Positions 1-7,898 of a stretch of DNA of 64,000 bases are shown here, piece by piece. This stretch comes from UBA10906 sp049296695 (GTDB taxonomy: Bacteria > Pseudomonadota > Gammaproteobacteria > Methylococcales > Methylomonadaceae). Below the pieces are notes generated by a model that was not told the DNA's origin, made no database searches, and saw nothing but the letters and a program-made list of their open reading frames with translations. The DNA is taken from positions 1 to 64,000 of the forward strand of contig JBAQSX010000183.1 of NCBI GenBank assembly GCA_049296695.1. Reading direction: 5' to 3'. The position numbers and the translations under genes are program-made. The stretch's first letter is position 1; the number at the start of each line of letters is the position of its first letter.

Positions 1-97
1 TTTTAAGTCTTTTGTTGATATTTTCATATTTATTTCGCTATCATTTATTATAAAATCCGAGTATTTTATATTATTTTATTCTGTCGCAACAAGTCTA

Positions 98-1009
98 TTG
101 AAAACCTTAGAAATATGTAGCAATCCAAATGCTGAATGGGACGAGGTGATAGAAAGAATTGAAAGGCAAATAGACAGTTTCAAAGGTCAAAAAAAGAAAG
201 ACGATTATTCAATTGTCATCGAACTGATACAAAGTAATTTGGATTTAAAGTTATTTGTTTTTAGTTTAAAACTGTATTCTATTAAAGATATGCTTCTTGC
301 AGAAGCCAAATTAAAAAAAGCGATTATTAGTGAGCGACTGGCTAAATTACACCCGCTTTCTTTGGAATATGATAAGTTATCGGTTTTAAATCCTTATTCA
401 ACCCGCGTTAATGGTGCATTATTGGCATTATTTTTCTTTGAAAAATTAGAAGCGGGCATATCTGATTTTATGTCAGCCGATGTTGAGCAGTTTTTAAAAG
501 TATTATCTAATGACGCGCTATCTTTAAAAAGCCAAGGCGTAGAACCTAATCAAATTTTTATGCTTATGTTTAACGAAAGTATCAATCAGTCGATTATTTC
601 TGACTCAGGAACAAATTACGAAGATAGAATTTTATCGGTTTTAATTGATGGTTTTAGTTTAGAGAAACAGCAAATTAGCAAAACGCACGATAAAGAAGAT
701 GCCAGTACCGAATATGATTTTTTCTTTCGGCTCGATGATGATAGAAGTTATGGTATTGGTGCAAAAAGAACATTAAGAGAGCGTTATAAACAATTTATAA
801 AAACGGCTCATACTTCTGAAATTGATGTGATGATAGAAATTACTATTGGACTTGATTTAAATCAAGCTAAAGCGCAAACAATCAGAACACACGGCGTTTA
901 TATTTTTGTCGCTGATGAGGTTTATGATAATCGTGACGATTTGATTAACTTATCTGGCGTTTTTCCAGTAAGAGAATTAACCAAAGAAACTCTATTGAGT
1001 TTGATTTAA
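98..1009 (+). CDS. Probable type II restriction endonuclease (PD-(D/E)XK-like)
   Basis: A 303-residue protein from a TTG start. The C-terminal third carries D207, then GIGAK ending at K223, followed at once by TLRERYKQF. A basic K-x-TLRERW-like stretch of this kind is common in type II restriction enzymes just after the catalytic lysine. The acidic residue expected two before the lysine is a glycine, so the catalytic motif is not canonical. The N-terminal two thirds are helical and unrecognised. No methyltransferase is visible, but the gene lies at the window edge. The frame stays open upstream to base 2, so the true start may be further left. Moderate confidence in the family; specificity unknown. 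Confidence 0.5.
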   Translation: MKTLEICSNPNAEWDEVIERIERQIDSFKGQKKKDDYSIVIELIQSNLDLKLFVFSLKLYSIKDMLLAEAKLKKAIISERLAKLHPLSLEYDKLSVLNPYSTRVNGALLALFFFEKLEAGISDFMSADVEQFLKVLSNDALSLKSQGVEPNQIFMLMFNESINQSIISDSGTNYEDRILSVLIDGFSLEKQQISKTHDKEDASTEYDFFFRLDDDRSYGIGAKRTLRERYKQFIKTAHTSEIDVMIEITIGLDLNQAKAQTIRTHGVYIFVADEVYDNRDDLINLSGVFPVRELTKETLLSLI

Positions 1010-1025
1010 AATAGAATTGACTGTT

Positions 1026-1060
1026 AATAATAACGACTTAAATAACAAGTCGTTATTATA
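1026..1060. terminator. Bidirectional hairpin between convergent genes
   Basis: An inverted repeat of at least 11 bp (AATAACGACTT / AAGTCGTTATT) with an 8-bp loop lies between the stops of the endonuclease-like gene and the convergent small gene. A/T runs on both sides suit termination in both directions. Confidence 0.6.
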
Positions 1061-1061
1061 C

Positions 1062-1340
1062 TTAAGCATCTAATGGTATAGCCATGCTTTTCATAAAAGA
1101 TGGATAAGCCGCGTCATAAACAGCATTATTAAATTGTTCAAACATTTCAGCAATAATAGTATTTAATTTTTGGCATTCAGCATCGGTGAAAGTGCTTTCA
1201 TTAGTAATAATTGAAATAATACTTTCGGGTGCATCATCGGGGTGAAAAATTAAATTTCGTAATGCCATTTCAGAAAACCAAGCTAGCATTCCATCAAAAC
1301 TCTTATCTAAAAAATCAGGGATATGCGTTGTGTTATTCAT
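1062..1340 (-). CDS. Small acidic hypothetical protein
   Basis: A 92-residue soluble protein, rich in acidic and aromatic residues, with no signal peptide, no membrane segment and no motif I recognise. It converges on the endonuclease-like gene across a shared hairpin. Composition and codon use look coding, and the gene ends cleanly before the hairpin. An accessory gene is possible given its neighbours, but no function can be assigned. Confidence 0.5.
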   Translation of the reverse strand: MNNTTHIPDFLDKSFDGMLAWFSEMALRNLIFHPDDAPESIISIITNESTFTDAECQKLNTIIAEMFEQFNNAVYDAAYPSFMKSMAIPLDA

Positions 1341-1439
1341 ATTAAATTTCCTAACGTATTTATATTAATACAGTATAGTCAATTTAGCTGAGTTATTAAA
1401 GTATAAAACGTTTATTTTATTACTCACAATACTTTACGA

Positions 1440-1539
1440 ATGGCAAGCTTATTAATGATAGACTTGTTGCGGCGAGCGACCACAGGCTTAACAAAAGAAC
1501 AGTTTTATCAATTACTAGAAGAATTTACAAAACCTAAGT
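1440..1539 (+). pseudogene. Transposase N-terminal fragment (IS5/DDE_Tnp_4-like)
   Basis: An open stretch from an ATG encodes a helix-turn-helix-like segment containing TTGLTKEQFYQLLEEF. This resembles the start of IS5-type transposases, where a TGL(T/S)xExFxxLL helix is usual. The frame then runs into the antisense 3' end of the nitrilase gene and stops, so only about 35 residues survive. No terminal repeats or downstream catalytic domain are visible. It is read as an insertion-sequence scrap. Confidence 0.4.
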
Positions 1540-2403
1540 TTAAACAAAGCGTTTTTGCAATTCCCAATCACGGTAATTAAATACCTGACCTTCTTGTCTT
1601 ACAGTTTTAATATTGTCTAAATTAATATCGGCATAAACCCATTGCACCGCATTAAATTCACCCATGGCTAAAATACCATTATCAGGAAAACCTCTATCAA
1701 CAGGGGTATAAATAGCCGCCGCGCCTATATTAATATCCACCGCTTCTGACCACGACGCATTACCCACTAAGGGCGATTGCACCACATAACATTGATTTTC
1801 TAATGCTCGCGCCTGACAACCGATTTTAACGCGATGATAACCCGCCACCGTATCAGTACAACTAGGCACTAGAATTAAATCCGCACCCATTTCAACCTGA
1901 CGGCGACACAATAAAGGGAATTCACTGTCATAACAAATAGCAATAGCTAATTTACCAAACTCAGTATTAAAACATTTAATTTCTTCGCCACTGCTAATAT
2001 GCCAGTGTTCATTTTCAAAACGGGTCATGGTTAATTTATCTTGAAATTCAACCGTGCCATTGGGTAGAAATAAATAAGCTCTATTGCGATATTCACCGTT
2101 AGGCATTTTTATAGGAAATGAGCCTGATTGAATAATGCAATGGTACCGCCATGCTAATACTTGAAATAATTGTAAATAATTATCCAATAAGCCTTGCATA
2201 GCTTTTAATTGTCCGCTTAATGAAGAATAGACTTCTTTTTTAAATAAAGAAGCCAATTCCATGCTGGCATATTCGGGAAACACTAATATTTTGGCATCTT
2301 GTGCGACAGCTTGCGCCACCCAACGTTCTACTTTTTCATGATAAGCAGTCCATGTACCTAAAAAGCCAATATCGTATTGTGCGCTAGCAATTTTAACGTT
2401 CAT
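1540..2403 (-). CDS. Carbon-nitrogen hydrolase (nitrilase superfamily)
   Basis: Amidase or nitrilase-type hydrolase of about 287 residues. The catalytic triad is visible: Glu in VFPEYASMEL, Lys in QDKLTMTRF and Cys in AICYDSEFP. The start was taken at MNVKIASAQ rather than 16 codons upstream, because that residue begins the first beta strand of the family and the longer form would overlap the preceding gene. A GNAT acetyltransferase gene lies 29 bp upstream on the same strand. In Bacillus YhcX and relatives the same two domains are fused in GNAT-nitrilase order, so this looks like a split version acting jointly. The natural substrate is unknown. Confidence 0.85.
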   Translation of the reverse strand: MNVKIASAQYDIGFLGTWTAYHEKVERWVAQAVAQDAKILVFPEYASMELASLFKKEVYSSLSGQLKAMQGLLDNYLQLFQVLAWRYHCIIQSGSFPIKMPNGEYRNRAYLFLPNGTVEFQDKLTMTRFENEHWHISSGEEIKCFNTEFGKLAIAICYDSEFPLLCRRQVEMGADLILVPSCTDTVAGYHRVKIGCQARALENQCYVVQSPLVGNASWSEAVDINIGAAAIYTPVDRGFPDNGILAMGEFNAVQWVYADINLDNIKTVRQEGQVFNYRDWELQKRFV

Positions 2404-2432
2404 AATAATTATTAATAAGTTGTGATTTAAAA

Positions 2433-3029
2433 TTACTTTTCTTTTAACCAAAAAGTCATTGGTTTGGCTGTTTCTTCGGTATCATCTAAATCTTTCCAAA
2501 AATAACTCGTGCGTAATTCTGGATGTTTAACATAACCGCGTTTATTCCAAAAAGCATCTAAAGGTATATAATCAACGGGGCGGCGCGGATGATTAATAGG
2601 ACGTTCTACGCAACAAAAAGTAATATGTTTAAATCCACCTAAATCTTGGGCGTGGGCTTCACGTTGTTCAAAGAATCTAACGCCTATACCTAAACCACGA
2701 TAGTTTTTATTTAATACCGATTCACTGCAATAAAACACGTCATTCAAATCATAACCGTTTTCAATAAAAGGACGTTGCAATTCCTCAGTTTCATCTTTCA
2801 TCGGTAAAGCCGTTGACGCGCCTACTACATTATCACCATCGAGTGCTAAAACAATCACGCTATTGGGATTATTAATATAGGTTTGCAGATATTTTTGTTC
2901 GTAGCCTAAATCACCGTCATATAAATAAGGAAAGTCTCTAAATACTTCAATTCTAAGCCGCGCTAATTCATTAATATAGGGAATTAATGCGGTGCCGCTA
3001 TAACGTTCAATGCGAATATTTTTAGACAT
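2433..3029 (-). CDS. GNAT-family N-acetyltransferase
   Basis: A 198-residue acyl-CoA-dependent acetyltransferase. The motif A region is visible as SVLNKNYRGLGIGVRFFEQRE, containing the R/Q-GxG-I/G-type acetyl-CoA loop. It is followed by a C-terminal segment ending in an aromatic-rich strand (RTSYFWKDLDD). It is first in a two-gene unit with the downstream nitrilase, matching the domain order of fused GNAT-nitrilase proteins. The acceptor is unknown; an amine-bearing metabolite is more likely than a protein, given the hydrolase partner. Confidence 0.8.
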   Translation of the reverse strand: MSKNIRIERYSGTALIPYINELARLRIEVFRDFPYLYDGDLGYEQKYLQTYINNPNSVIVLALDGDNVVGASTALPMKDETEELQRPFIENGYDLNDVFYCSESVLNKNYRGLGIGVRFFEQREAHAQDLGGFKHITFCCVERPINHPRRPVDYIPLDAFWNKRGYVKHPELRTSYFWKDLDDTEETAKPMTFWLKEK

Positions 3030-3095
3030 AATAACTGTCCTAATAAAGTTAATAAAAGAGTTTATAGCATAAGAGATAGCTGGTTTTGCTCAACT

Positions 3096-3121
3096 AGCCT
3101 ATTAATAAATATTAATAGGCT
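3096..3121 (-). terminator. Terminator-like hairpin after the carbonic-anhydrase-like gene
   Basis: The near-perfect palindrome AGCCTATTAATA / TATTAATAGGCT is followed by a mixed A/T tract. It lies between the carbonic-anhydrase-like gene and the GNAT gene on the same strand, so it would end the upstream unit. The same 240-bp gap holds a decayed stretch at about 3203-3253 that resembles the MITE core found elsewhere in the window. Confidence 0.5.
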
Positions 3122-3273
3122 TAAAAATAAGGGCAATAATTCAAGCTAATAGGGGCAGGGATGGAGTATTTTTAAAGCAAGATTTTTAAAACGTTTTTAT
3201 AAATTGACTAATGGCGTTTAAAACCATGATTTGAAACTCCAGTGGTGCTGAAGTTTCATATTTAGCAGAATAA

Positions 3274-3807
3274 TTAGTTTTCTGCTAAATAACGATTTTT
3301 TAATTGAATATAGTGTTGGGCGGAATATTCTAAAAATTCTTTTTCAGTATCACTTAAAGGGCGCACGGGTTTTGCTGGAGAACCTATATAAAGGTAGCCA
3401 CTTTGTAATACTTTACCCGAAGGCACTAATGAACCCGCACCGAGCATGACATAGTCTTCCAAGACAGCGGCATCCATGATAATCGCGCCTATGCCTACTA
3501 AACAGTAATTACCAATGCTACAGCCATGTACGACGGCTTTGTGTCCGATGGTCACACTCTTGCCTATGCTTAAAGGCTGGCTTTTGGGGGCGTAAGGGCT
3601 GGCATGGGAGACGTGCAGTACCGAACCATCTTGAACATTAGTCCCTGCACCTATGCTAATGCTTTCAACATCACCACGCACGACTGCCATTGGCCAGATT
3701 GAAACATCATCGGCTAAGCTGACATCGCCAATAACGACTGCACTAGCATCTAAATAGACGGCTTGTCCTAGGCTGGGTTGTTTGTTGTTAAATGCTTTAA
3801 TAGACAC
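3274..3807 (-). CDS. Gamma-carbonic anhydrase-like left-handed beta-helix protein (YrdA type)
   Basis: A 177-residue hexapeptide-repeat protein of the YrdA/CaiE/gamma-carbonic anhydrase group. Turns of the left-handed beta helix run over residues 10-150, for example VVIGDVSLADDVSIWP and SIGKSVTIGHKAVVHG. Candidate zinc-binding histidines are present in LHVSHA and in GHKAVVHGC, at the spacing seen in the family. Many relatives lack measurable carbonic anhydrase activity, so the catalytic role is open. It follows the PhnD-like gene on the same strand with a 23-bp gap and may be the last gene of that operon. Confidence 0.8.
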   Translation of the reverse strand: MSIKAFNNKQPSLGQAVYLDASAVVIGDVSLADDVSIWPMAVVRGDVESISIGAGTNVQDGSVLHVSHASPYAPKSQPLSIGKSVTIGHKAVVHGCSIGNYCLVGIGAIIMDAAVLEDYVMLGAGSLVPSGKVLQSGYLYIGSPAKPVRPLSDTEKEFLEYSAQHYIQLKNRYLAEN

Positions 3808-3830
3808 GTTGTGTTCCTTGTGAATGGCTT

Positions 3831-4577
3831 TTAGGTAGCAAGAGCTTCCATTAAATCAATCATAAATTCCATTGCTTCATCATCAACGCTTTCCCACGCG
3901 TTAAAACCTAGATTTCTTAAAACTTCTCGACCTTTATCATCATCATTCATGCTAAGTAATAGATTTTGAATTTCAGCACGTCGCCCAACTAACTGTGGAC
4001 CTATCATTAAGGCATGATGAATCACGCTAATTTGACTGCGAACTAAGACGCGCAATTGGCTTTTAGTGAGGTTTGACAAGCCATCAAAGGCTTCGGCTAA
4101 AAAAATTCCTACATCGGCTTTGCCTTGTAATAAATTTTTGGCAACCAATACATAAGTATTATGGACATCGATGTGGACGTTGCTGGCGTTTAAATCACCC
4201 GCTTCAAGCATAATCATACCCATCATGGTGACATCAGGGTCTTCGGTTACGGCAACGCGTGTACCTGCGCCTAGTTGTGAAACGTCTTCTACAGAATTAT
4301 TGATATTGACTGCAATAATGGCTTCATCAGAAATTCCAGCCGCTTTGACGAGTGGTAAAAAACCTTTTTCGCGCACTAACATAGCCGCATCAAAGGGATT
4401 AGCGTAAATCAGATCGATTTTGTCGTATTTAATTGCGTCATGTTGCGCTTGAAAACTGTCATACATTTCCAAATGAATGGCAGTGTTACTTTGTTTTTGT
4501 AACCAAGTATTAAAGATATACCAACCCGATAAATGATCAGGGGTAAAATCTGGACTGACTGTGAACATGTACGACAT
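3831..4577 (-). CDS. Cytoplasmic PhnD-like periplasmic-binding-fold protein
   Basis: A protein of about 248 residues with the PhnD/SsuA type II substrate-binding fold of phosphate/phosphonate uptake systems. Visible family features are the early TPDHLSGWYIFNTWLQ helix, the DLIYANPFDAAMLV segment and GKADVGIFLAEAFD. There is no signal peptide and no ABC permease or ATPase nearby, so a transport role is unlikely. As last or near-last gene of the GTPase/Roadblock/PAS operon it more likely senses a ligand inside the cell. The ATG at 4577 was preferred to the GTG at 4619, because the latter overlaps the preceding gene and adds a non-homologous tail. Confidence 0.75.
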   Translation of the reverse strand: MSYMFTVSPDFTPDHLSGWYIFNTWLQKQSNTAIHLEMYDSFQAQHDAIKYDKIDLIYANPFDAAMLVREKGFLPLVKAAGISDEAIIAVNINNSVEDVSQLGAGTRVAVTEDPDVTMMGMIMLEAGDLNASNVHIDVHNTYVLVAKNLLQGKADVGIFLAEAFDGLSNLTKSQLRVLVRSQISVIHHALMIGPQLVGRRAEIQNLLLSMNDDDKGREVLRNLGFNAWESVDDEAMEFMIDLMEALAT

Positions 4578-4588
4578 GGTGTCTTTAC

Positions 4589-5065
4589 TCAAAATAGTGT
4601 CGGATAAAGCTGAATGCACTCATTGACTTTGGTGCGCGAAGGTTTACGGCGTACTGAGGTGTAGCTAATCACTTCACCGTGGCGAATATTGGGAATAACT
4701 GTGGCTTTCACCCAGTAATAACCGCCGTCTTTGCGCAAATTTTTTACAAAACCTTGCCATTTATGTCCTTGATTGACAGTATCCCATAAATCTTTAAAGG
4801 CAACTGAAGGCATGAATGGGTGTCTTAGAATAGAATGTGGTGAACCGATTAATTCTTCTTCGGTATAACCTGACATTTCGATAAAGGACTTATTCACATG
4901 GGTAATAATGCCTTCTTTATCAGTAGTCGAAACAATCAATTTGCCGTCTGGATAAGGTGTTTCCAGTTCAGTATATAAAATCCGACGACGTATGCCACCG
5001 TATAAATCGAGTGTTACTTCCTTATAGTCACCCACAATATCTTCTGGTTTCATATCATGAATCAT
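4589..5065 (-). CDS. Aer-like PAS domain protein (likely FAD redox sensor)
   Basis: A 158-residue single PAS domain with no output domain. Residues about 45-140 match the Aer/PAS class: LIVSTTDKEGIITHVNKSF, SGYTEEELIGSPHSILRHP, then the W-x-G-xVKNLRKDGGYYWVKA strands. The RHPFMP loop corresponds to the RHPDMP loop of FAD-binding Aer. It lies 24 bp downstream of the Roadblock gene and 11 bp upstream of the PhnD-like gene. A purine-rich GGTGGGGGTGGG precedes the ATG. I infer that it feeds an oxygen or redox signal into the GTPase module by protein contact. Confidence 0.8.
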   Translation of the reverse strand: MIHDMKPEDIVGDYKEVTLDLYGGIRRRILYTELETPYPDGKLIVSTTDKEGIITHVNKSFIEMSGYTEEELIGSPHSILRHPFMPSVAFKDLWDTVNQGHKWQGFVKNLRKDGGYYWVKATVIPNIRHGEVISYTSVRRKPSRTKVNECIQLYPTLF

Positions 5066-5089
5066 AGCCCACCCCCACCGTTGTATTTA

Positions 5090-5452
5090 TTATAAGAATT
5101 CGGCAATGCTGGCAGCAGCTCGTTTAACATCAAGAAAAATTAAACCCAGTTTTGCATTAGGCTTGGCTAAGACAGTGAGTACAGATTCCGCACCTGCATA
5201 AGTCATTAACACATAACCTTTCGCACCTTTAATTAAGACTTGTTCTAAAGTACCACGCGCTAATTCTTGAGCGGTTCTATCGCCTAGTGATAACATCGCC
5301 GCACTCATCGCACCCACGCGATCTTCATCCATACCCGATGGTAATACCGAAGCTATCATTAAGCCATCTGTAGAAATAATGCCTGACGCTTCAATATCTG
5401 CCGAAGTCCCGTTAAGTTCTGTCAATACAGAAGTCAACATATTTGCTCGCAT
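5090..5452 (-). CDS. Roadblock/LC7-domain protein (MglB-like)
   Basis: A 120-residue single-domain Roadblock/LC7 protein. The core reads ADIEASGIISTDGLMIASVL, then a long helix over residues 44-65, then the strand pair GAKGYVLMTYAG and VLTVLAKPNAKLGLIFLD. Proteins of this family dimerise and act as GTPase-activating or scaffold partners of small GTPases (MglB for MglA; CvnB in Streptomyces conservons). The COG2229-type GTPase two genes upstream is the obvious partner. A good ribosome site (AAGAGG) precedes the ATG. It is in an operon with all six neighbouring genes. Confidence 0.9.
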   Translation of the reverse strand: MRANMLTSVLTELNGTSADIEASGIISTDGLMIASVLPSGMDEDRVGAMSAAMLSLGDRTAQELARGTLEQVLIKGAKGYVLMTYAGAESVLTVLAKPNAKLGLIFLDVKRAAASIAEFL

Positions 5453-5491
5453 ATCACAACCTCTTTTTCGTAGTTAGTATAAATATAAAAT

Positions 5492-6142
5492 TCAAGTGAG
5501 TTCTCCTTGTGTTGCATAGCGTATTGTTAATGCCCAAACTAAAGACACGAATTCGGCATGATTAAAATGCGGAATACCTGAAATGGCAATCACAAAACGA
5601 TTTTTAGCGATGAATAAAGGCCAAAAGCCCACTTTACTGTTACCAAAGACATCAACTATACCCCACGCATGACTGGCAAGTCCCATATTATTCATAAGCA
5701 AACCTGAACGTCGGTCATGTACTGTAGCAATTTCTGCGCTTAATGCTGATAATTCCTCGGCAACTTCATGAGGAAAACCATGAGTTGCCAAATAAAAGCC
5801 TTCTCTTTCTGCTAATAATACTTTGCCATTTTCAGAAATTTTACTGAGATAGTTTGGCAGAATAGTTTCTAGTGCATCTGAAGGGTAACTCTGTGGCGCA
5901 GATAGACCTTGAACCCAATGTAATTTTTGACAATGATGCAGTAGTTCTAAACATTTCTGCTCTTCATCATGTTCCATAAGTTGCTGCAAATTCTCAATGC
6001 TCAACGGTAAAGTTTCTTTTTGTAACAAGAGATTGCGCAAGAACTGTCGGGGTTTATCGGTTTCTTCAGAACACACTGCATAATAAGCACCCGCAGGTGT
6101 TGGCTGTAAATAAAGACCTTTGGATAAGGAATAATTAGTCAT
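5492..6142 (-). CDS. Cryptic Roadblock-like protein of GTPase operon
   Basis: A 216-residue protein, not recognised as a whole. The second half (about 103-216) has the Roadblock pattern in degenerate form: a GKVLLAEREGFYLATHGF strand pair, the helix EVAEELSALSAEIATV, then strands around KVGFWPLFIAKNRFVIAISG and a final helix. The first half (about 1-90) is helical, with possible winged-helix character. It starts 2 bp after the GTPase stop, so the two are tightly coupled. A second, asymmetric Roadblock partner for the GTPase is the best reading; the fold assignment is inference. Confidence 0.55.
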   Translation of the reverse strand: MTNYSLSKGLYLQPTPAGAYYAVCSEETDKPRQFLRNLLLQKETLPLSIENLQQLMEHDEEQKCLELLHHCQKLHWVQGLSAPQSYPSDALETILPNYLSKISENGKVLLAEREGFYLATHGFPHEVAEELSALSAEIATVHDRRSGLLMNNMGLASHAWGIVDVFGNSKVGFWPLFIAKNRFVIAISGIPHFNHAEFVSLVWALTIRYATQGELT

Positions 6143-6144
6143 TA

Positions 6145-6681
6145 TTATTCCTTTAAGCCAGGATCCAATGAATAAAGTAGTGCTTGGATTAACAAGGAAA
6201 CATCACTTTTTACGCGGGCATCAACGGCAAAAATGGGTGGTTTAATATTATATTTTTGCATGTGCTTGTGATAGTCTTCAATAGTAGGTGTTGCACTGAT
6301 GTCCATTTGGGTAACGCCGATGGCAACACTGGTTTCTGCAATAAAGGTATCGAAAGCATCTAAAAAGAACTTCATGTCTTGAAAAGGGTCGGCACGGGTA
6401 TTGTCTAACAGCAGCACTAAACCAATGCCACCTGTGATTAAAATATCCCACATAAAATCAAAACGTTCTTGACCAGGCGTACCGTAAAGATGCAATTTCT
6501 CACCGCCCGCTAAATTCATCACGCCATAATCCATCGCCACTGTAGTTGAGGCTTTTCTGGATTTGGTCATATCACTAGCAGCGGCATCTGTTTTTATGGG
6601 AGGTAAGTCGCTGATGGAATTAATTGCTGTGGTTTTGCCGGCACCTACGGGACCAGTAAAAATAATTTTATATTGACTCAT
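6145..6681 (-). CDS. Small GTPase of COG2229 / CvnD-MglA type
   Basis: A 178-residue Ras-like GTPase. G1 is GPVGAGKTT (10-18). A switch I threonine lies at about 46-47 (KASTTVAMDYG). G3 is LYGTPGQERF (65-74), with Gly67 where the usual DxxG aspartate would be. G4 is TQMD (124-127) instead of NKxD, and a G5-like VDAR follows. These deviations are usual for the prokaryotic COG2229 family, which includes the conservon GTPase CvnD. It sits in one operon with a Roadblock protein and a second Roadblock-like protein. Likely a polarity or signalling switch, perhaps for type IV pili, given the FimV-like gene at the operon head. Confidence 0.9.
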   Translation of the reverse strand: MSQYKIIFTGPVGAGKTTAINSISDLPPIKTDAAASDMTKSRKASTTVAMDYGVMNLAGGEKLHLYGTPGQERFDFMWDILITGGIGLVLLLDNTRADPFQDMKFFLDAFDTFIAETSVAIGVTQMDISATPTIEDYHKHMQKYNIKPPIFAVDARVKSDVSLLIQALLYSLDPGLKE

Positions 6682-6707
6682 AGTGTGTTTTGTTCCGTTA
6701 GGTAGTG

Positions 6708-7898
6708 TTAACTGCGTAATTTGCTCATGATTCGACCCAACAAGCCTTGATTTTTATTGGGTTTAATTGCCGTTGAGGAATCGACAAGCAGATCGGCACT
6801 CCTTTTTGCCTGATCAACTAAACCCAAAGAATGAGCCGCGCTGATGAATACAAAGACATACTGAGGCTTAATATCTAACACCTCGGCAATACTGGGCAAG
6901 GTTCTCGGCTCTTTGATGAGTAAAGCGGCAATACGCAAAGCATGAGGTGTAACCAAGAGGCGGGTAAAATTAGGCCAATTTTTTAAATAGACGGGTTGTT
7001 GAATAGTTAAACTAACAGGATAACGTCCTTTTGATGCCCAGCAGGCTAGTTTCCACAAAAACGCATCCATACTGTGATATTTTTCTAAGGCTTTACCTGA
7101 GGCAGCCGTTTCAGCGTCAATTGTATGCAGTGATACCTGTGCGCCCACCATATTACTAATGGTTAAACCTGCAAACGCTCTGAGTTGTTTCTCATCGGCA
7201 TCTAACCAAACTTCATGATTCTGTGGAAAAATAAACAGTGGATTCCAACCTGAATTTAATTGTTTGGCTTTACCATCGGCATTACTGGCTTTAAAAGCCG
7301 ACGCTACGAACCCTTGAAAATATTCTTTTGGGTTGTAACTAGCTAGCATGAATTGCGTTGGGTCGTTCACATCAACGCCTGCTACATTACCGATAAATGC
7401 CCCGAAACCTTTTTCATTTAACTGCATAGCAGCTTCATGTTTAGTTTTCTTATTACGCTCATTCTCATCAAGCACAAATCGCTTGAGTACGGGTTGCTGA
7501 TCGTTGAGTTCACCAGATTCAGATTGTGCGGCAGAACCACTTGAAACAGTCGCTTGGCTGGTCTGTGCTAGCTTTTGCGCAAGGTCTTTGGCATTTTGCA
7601 ACACATGGAGCATATCATCGGTGCGCACTGGTTTTTTGATATACAGTACGTTTTCTAATTTACCGTCATGCAGTGACAAGACGACAACAGGTCGAGCCAA
7701 TTTCTTGGCTAAGCGTTCATCGATTAATCGTGTCGCGTTACTGTTGTCGCCATCGAAGATATCAACTTCTGCCTCGCTATCATCGACAACAACAGCAAAA
7801 CCTCGACAAGGTCCTTGTAAATACATAACCATCACTTTGCAGCTACGCTCATCCATCGCGTGCAATGCAACTTTTAATGGACTGCTATTTTTATCCAT
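6708..7898 (-). CDS. Degenerate receiver plus winged-helix-like protein of GTPase operon
   Basis: A 396-residue protein of unknown function. Residues about 8-115 resemble a response-regulator receiver: alternating strands and helices ending in LENVLYIKKPVRTDDML, where K-P is the usual receiver signature, but no clear phosphoacceptor cluster is visible. A Ser/Gln-rich linker follows (about 115-140). The C-terminal segment near 325-370 (HALRIAALLIKEPRTLPSI onward) looks like a winged helix. Its start overlaps the end of the FimV-like gene by 8 bp and it precedes the GTPase by 26 bp. It may be the effector or adaptor of the GTPase; that is inference. Confidence 0.55.
   Translation of the reverse strand: MDKNSSPLKVALHAMDERSCKVMVMYLQGPCRGFAVVVDDSEAEVDIFDGDNSNATRLIDERLAKKLARPVVVLSLHDGKLENVLYIKKPVRTDDMLHVLQNAKDLAQKLAQTSQATVSSGSAAQSESGELNDQQPVLKRFVLDENERNKKTKHEAAMQLNEKGFGAFIGNVAGVDVNDPTQFMLASYNPKEYFQGFVASAFKASNADGKAKQLNSGWNPLFIFPQNHEVWLDADEKQLRAFAGLTISNMVGAQVSLHTIDAETAASGKALEKYHSMDAFLWKLACWASKGRYPVSLTIQQPVYLKNWPNFTRLLVTPHALRIAALLIKEPRTLPSIAEVLDIKPQYVFVFISAAHSLGLVDQAKRSADLLVDSSTAIKPNKNQGLLGRIMSKLRS

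Noticed and set aside
4171..4407. A 78-residue plus-strand frame opposite the PhnD-like gene.
   Set aside because: Antisense shadow of a gene with clear family motifs; no ribosome site.
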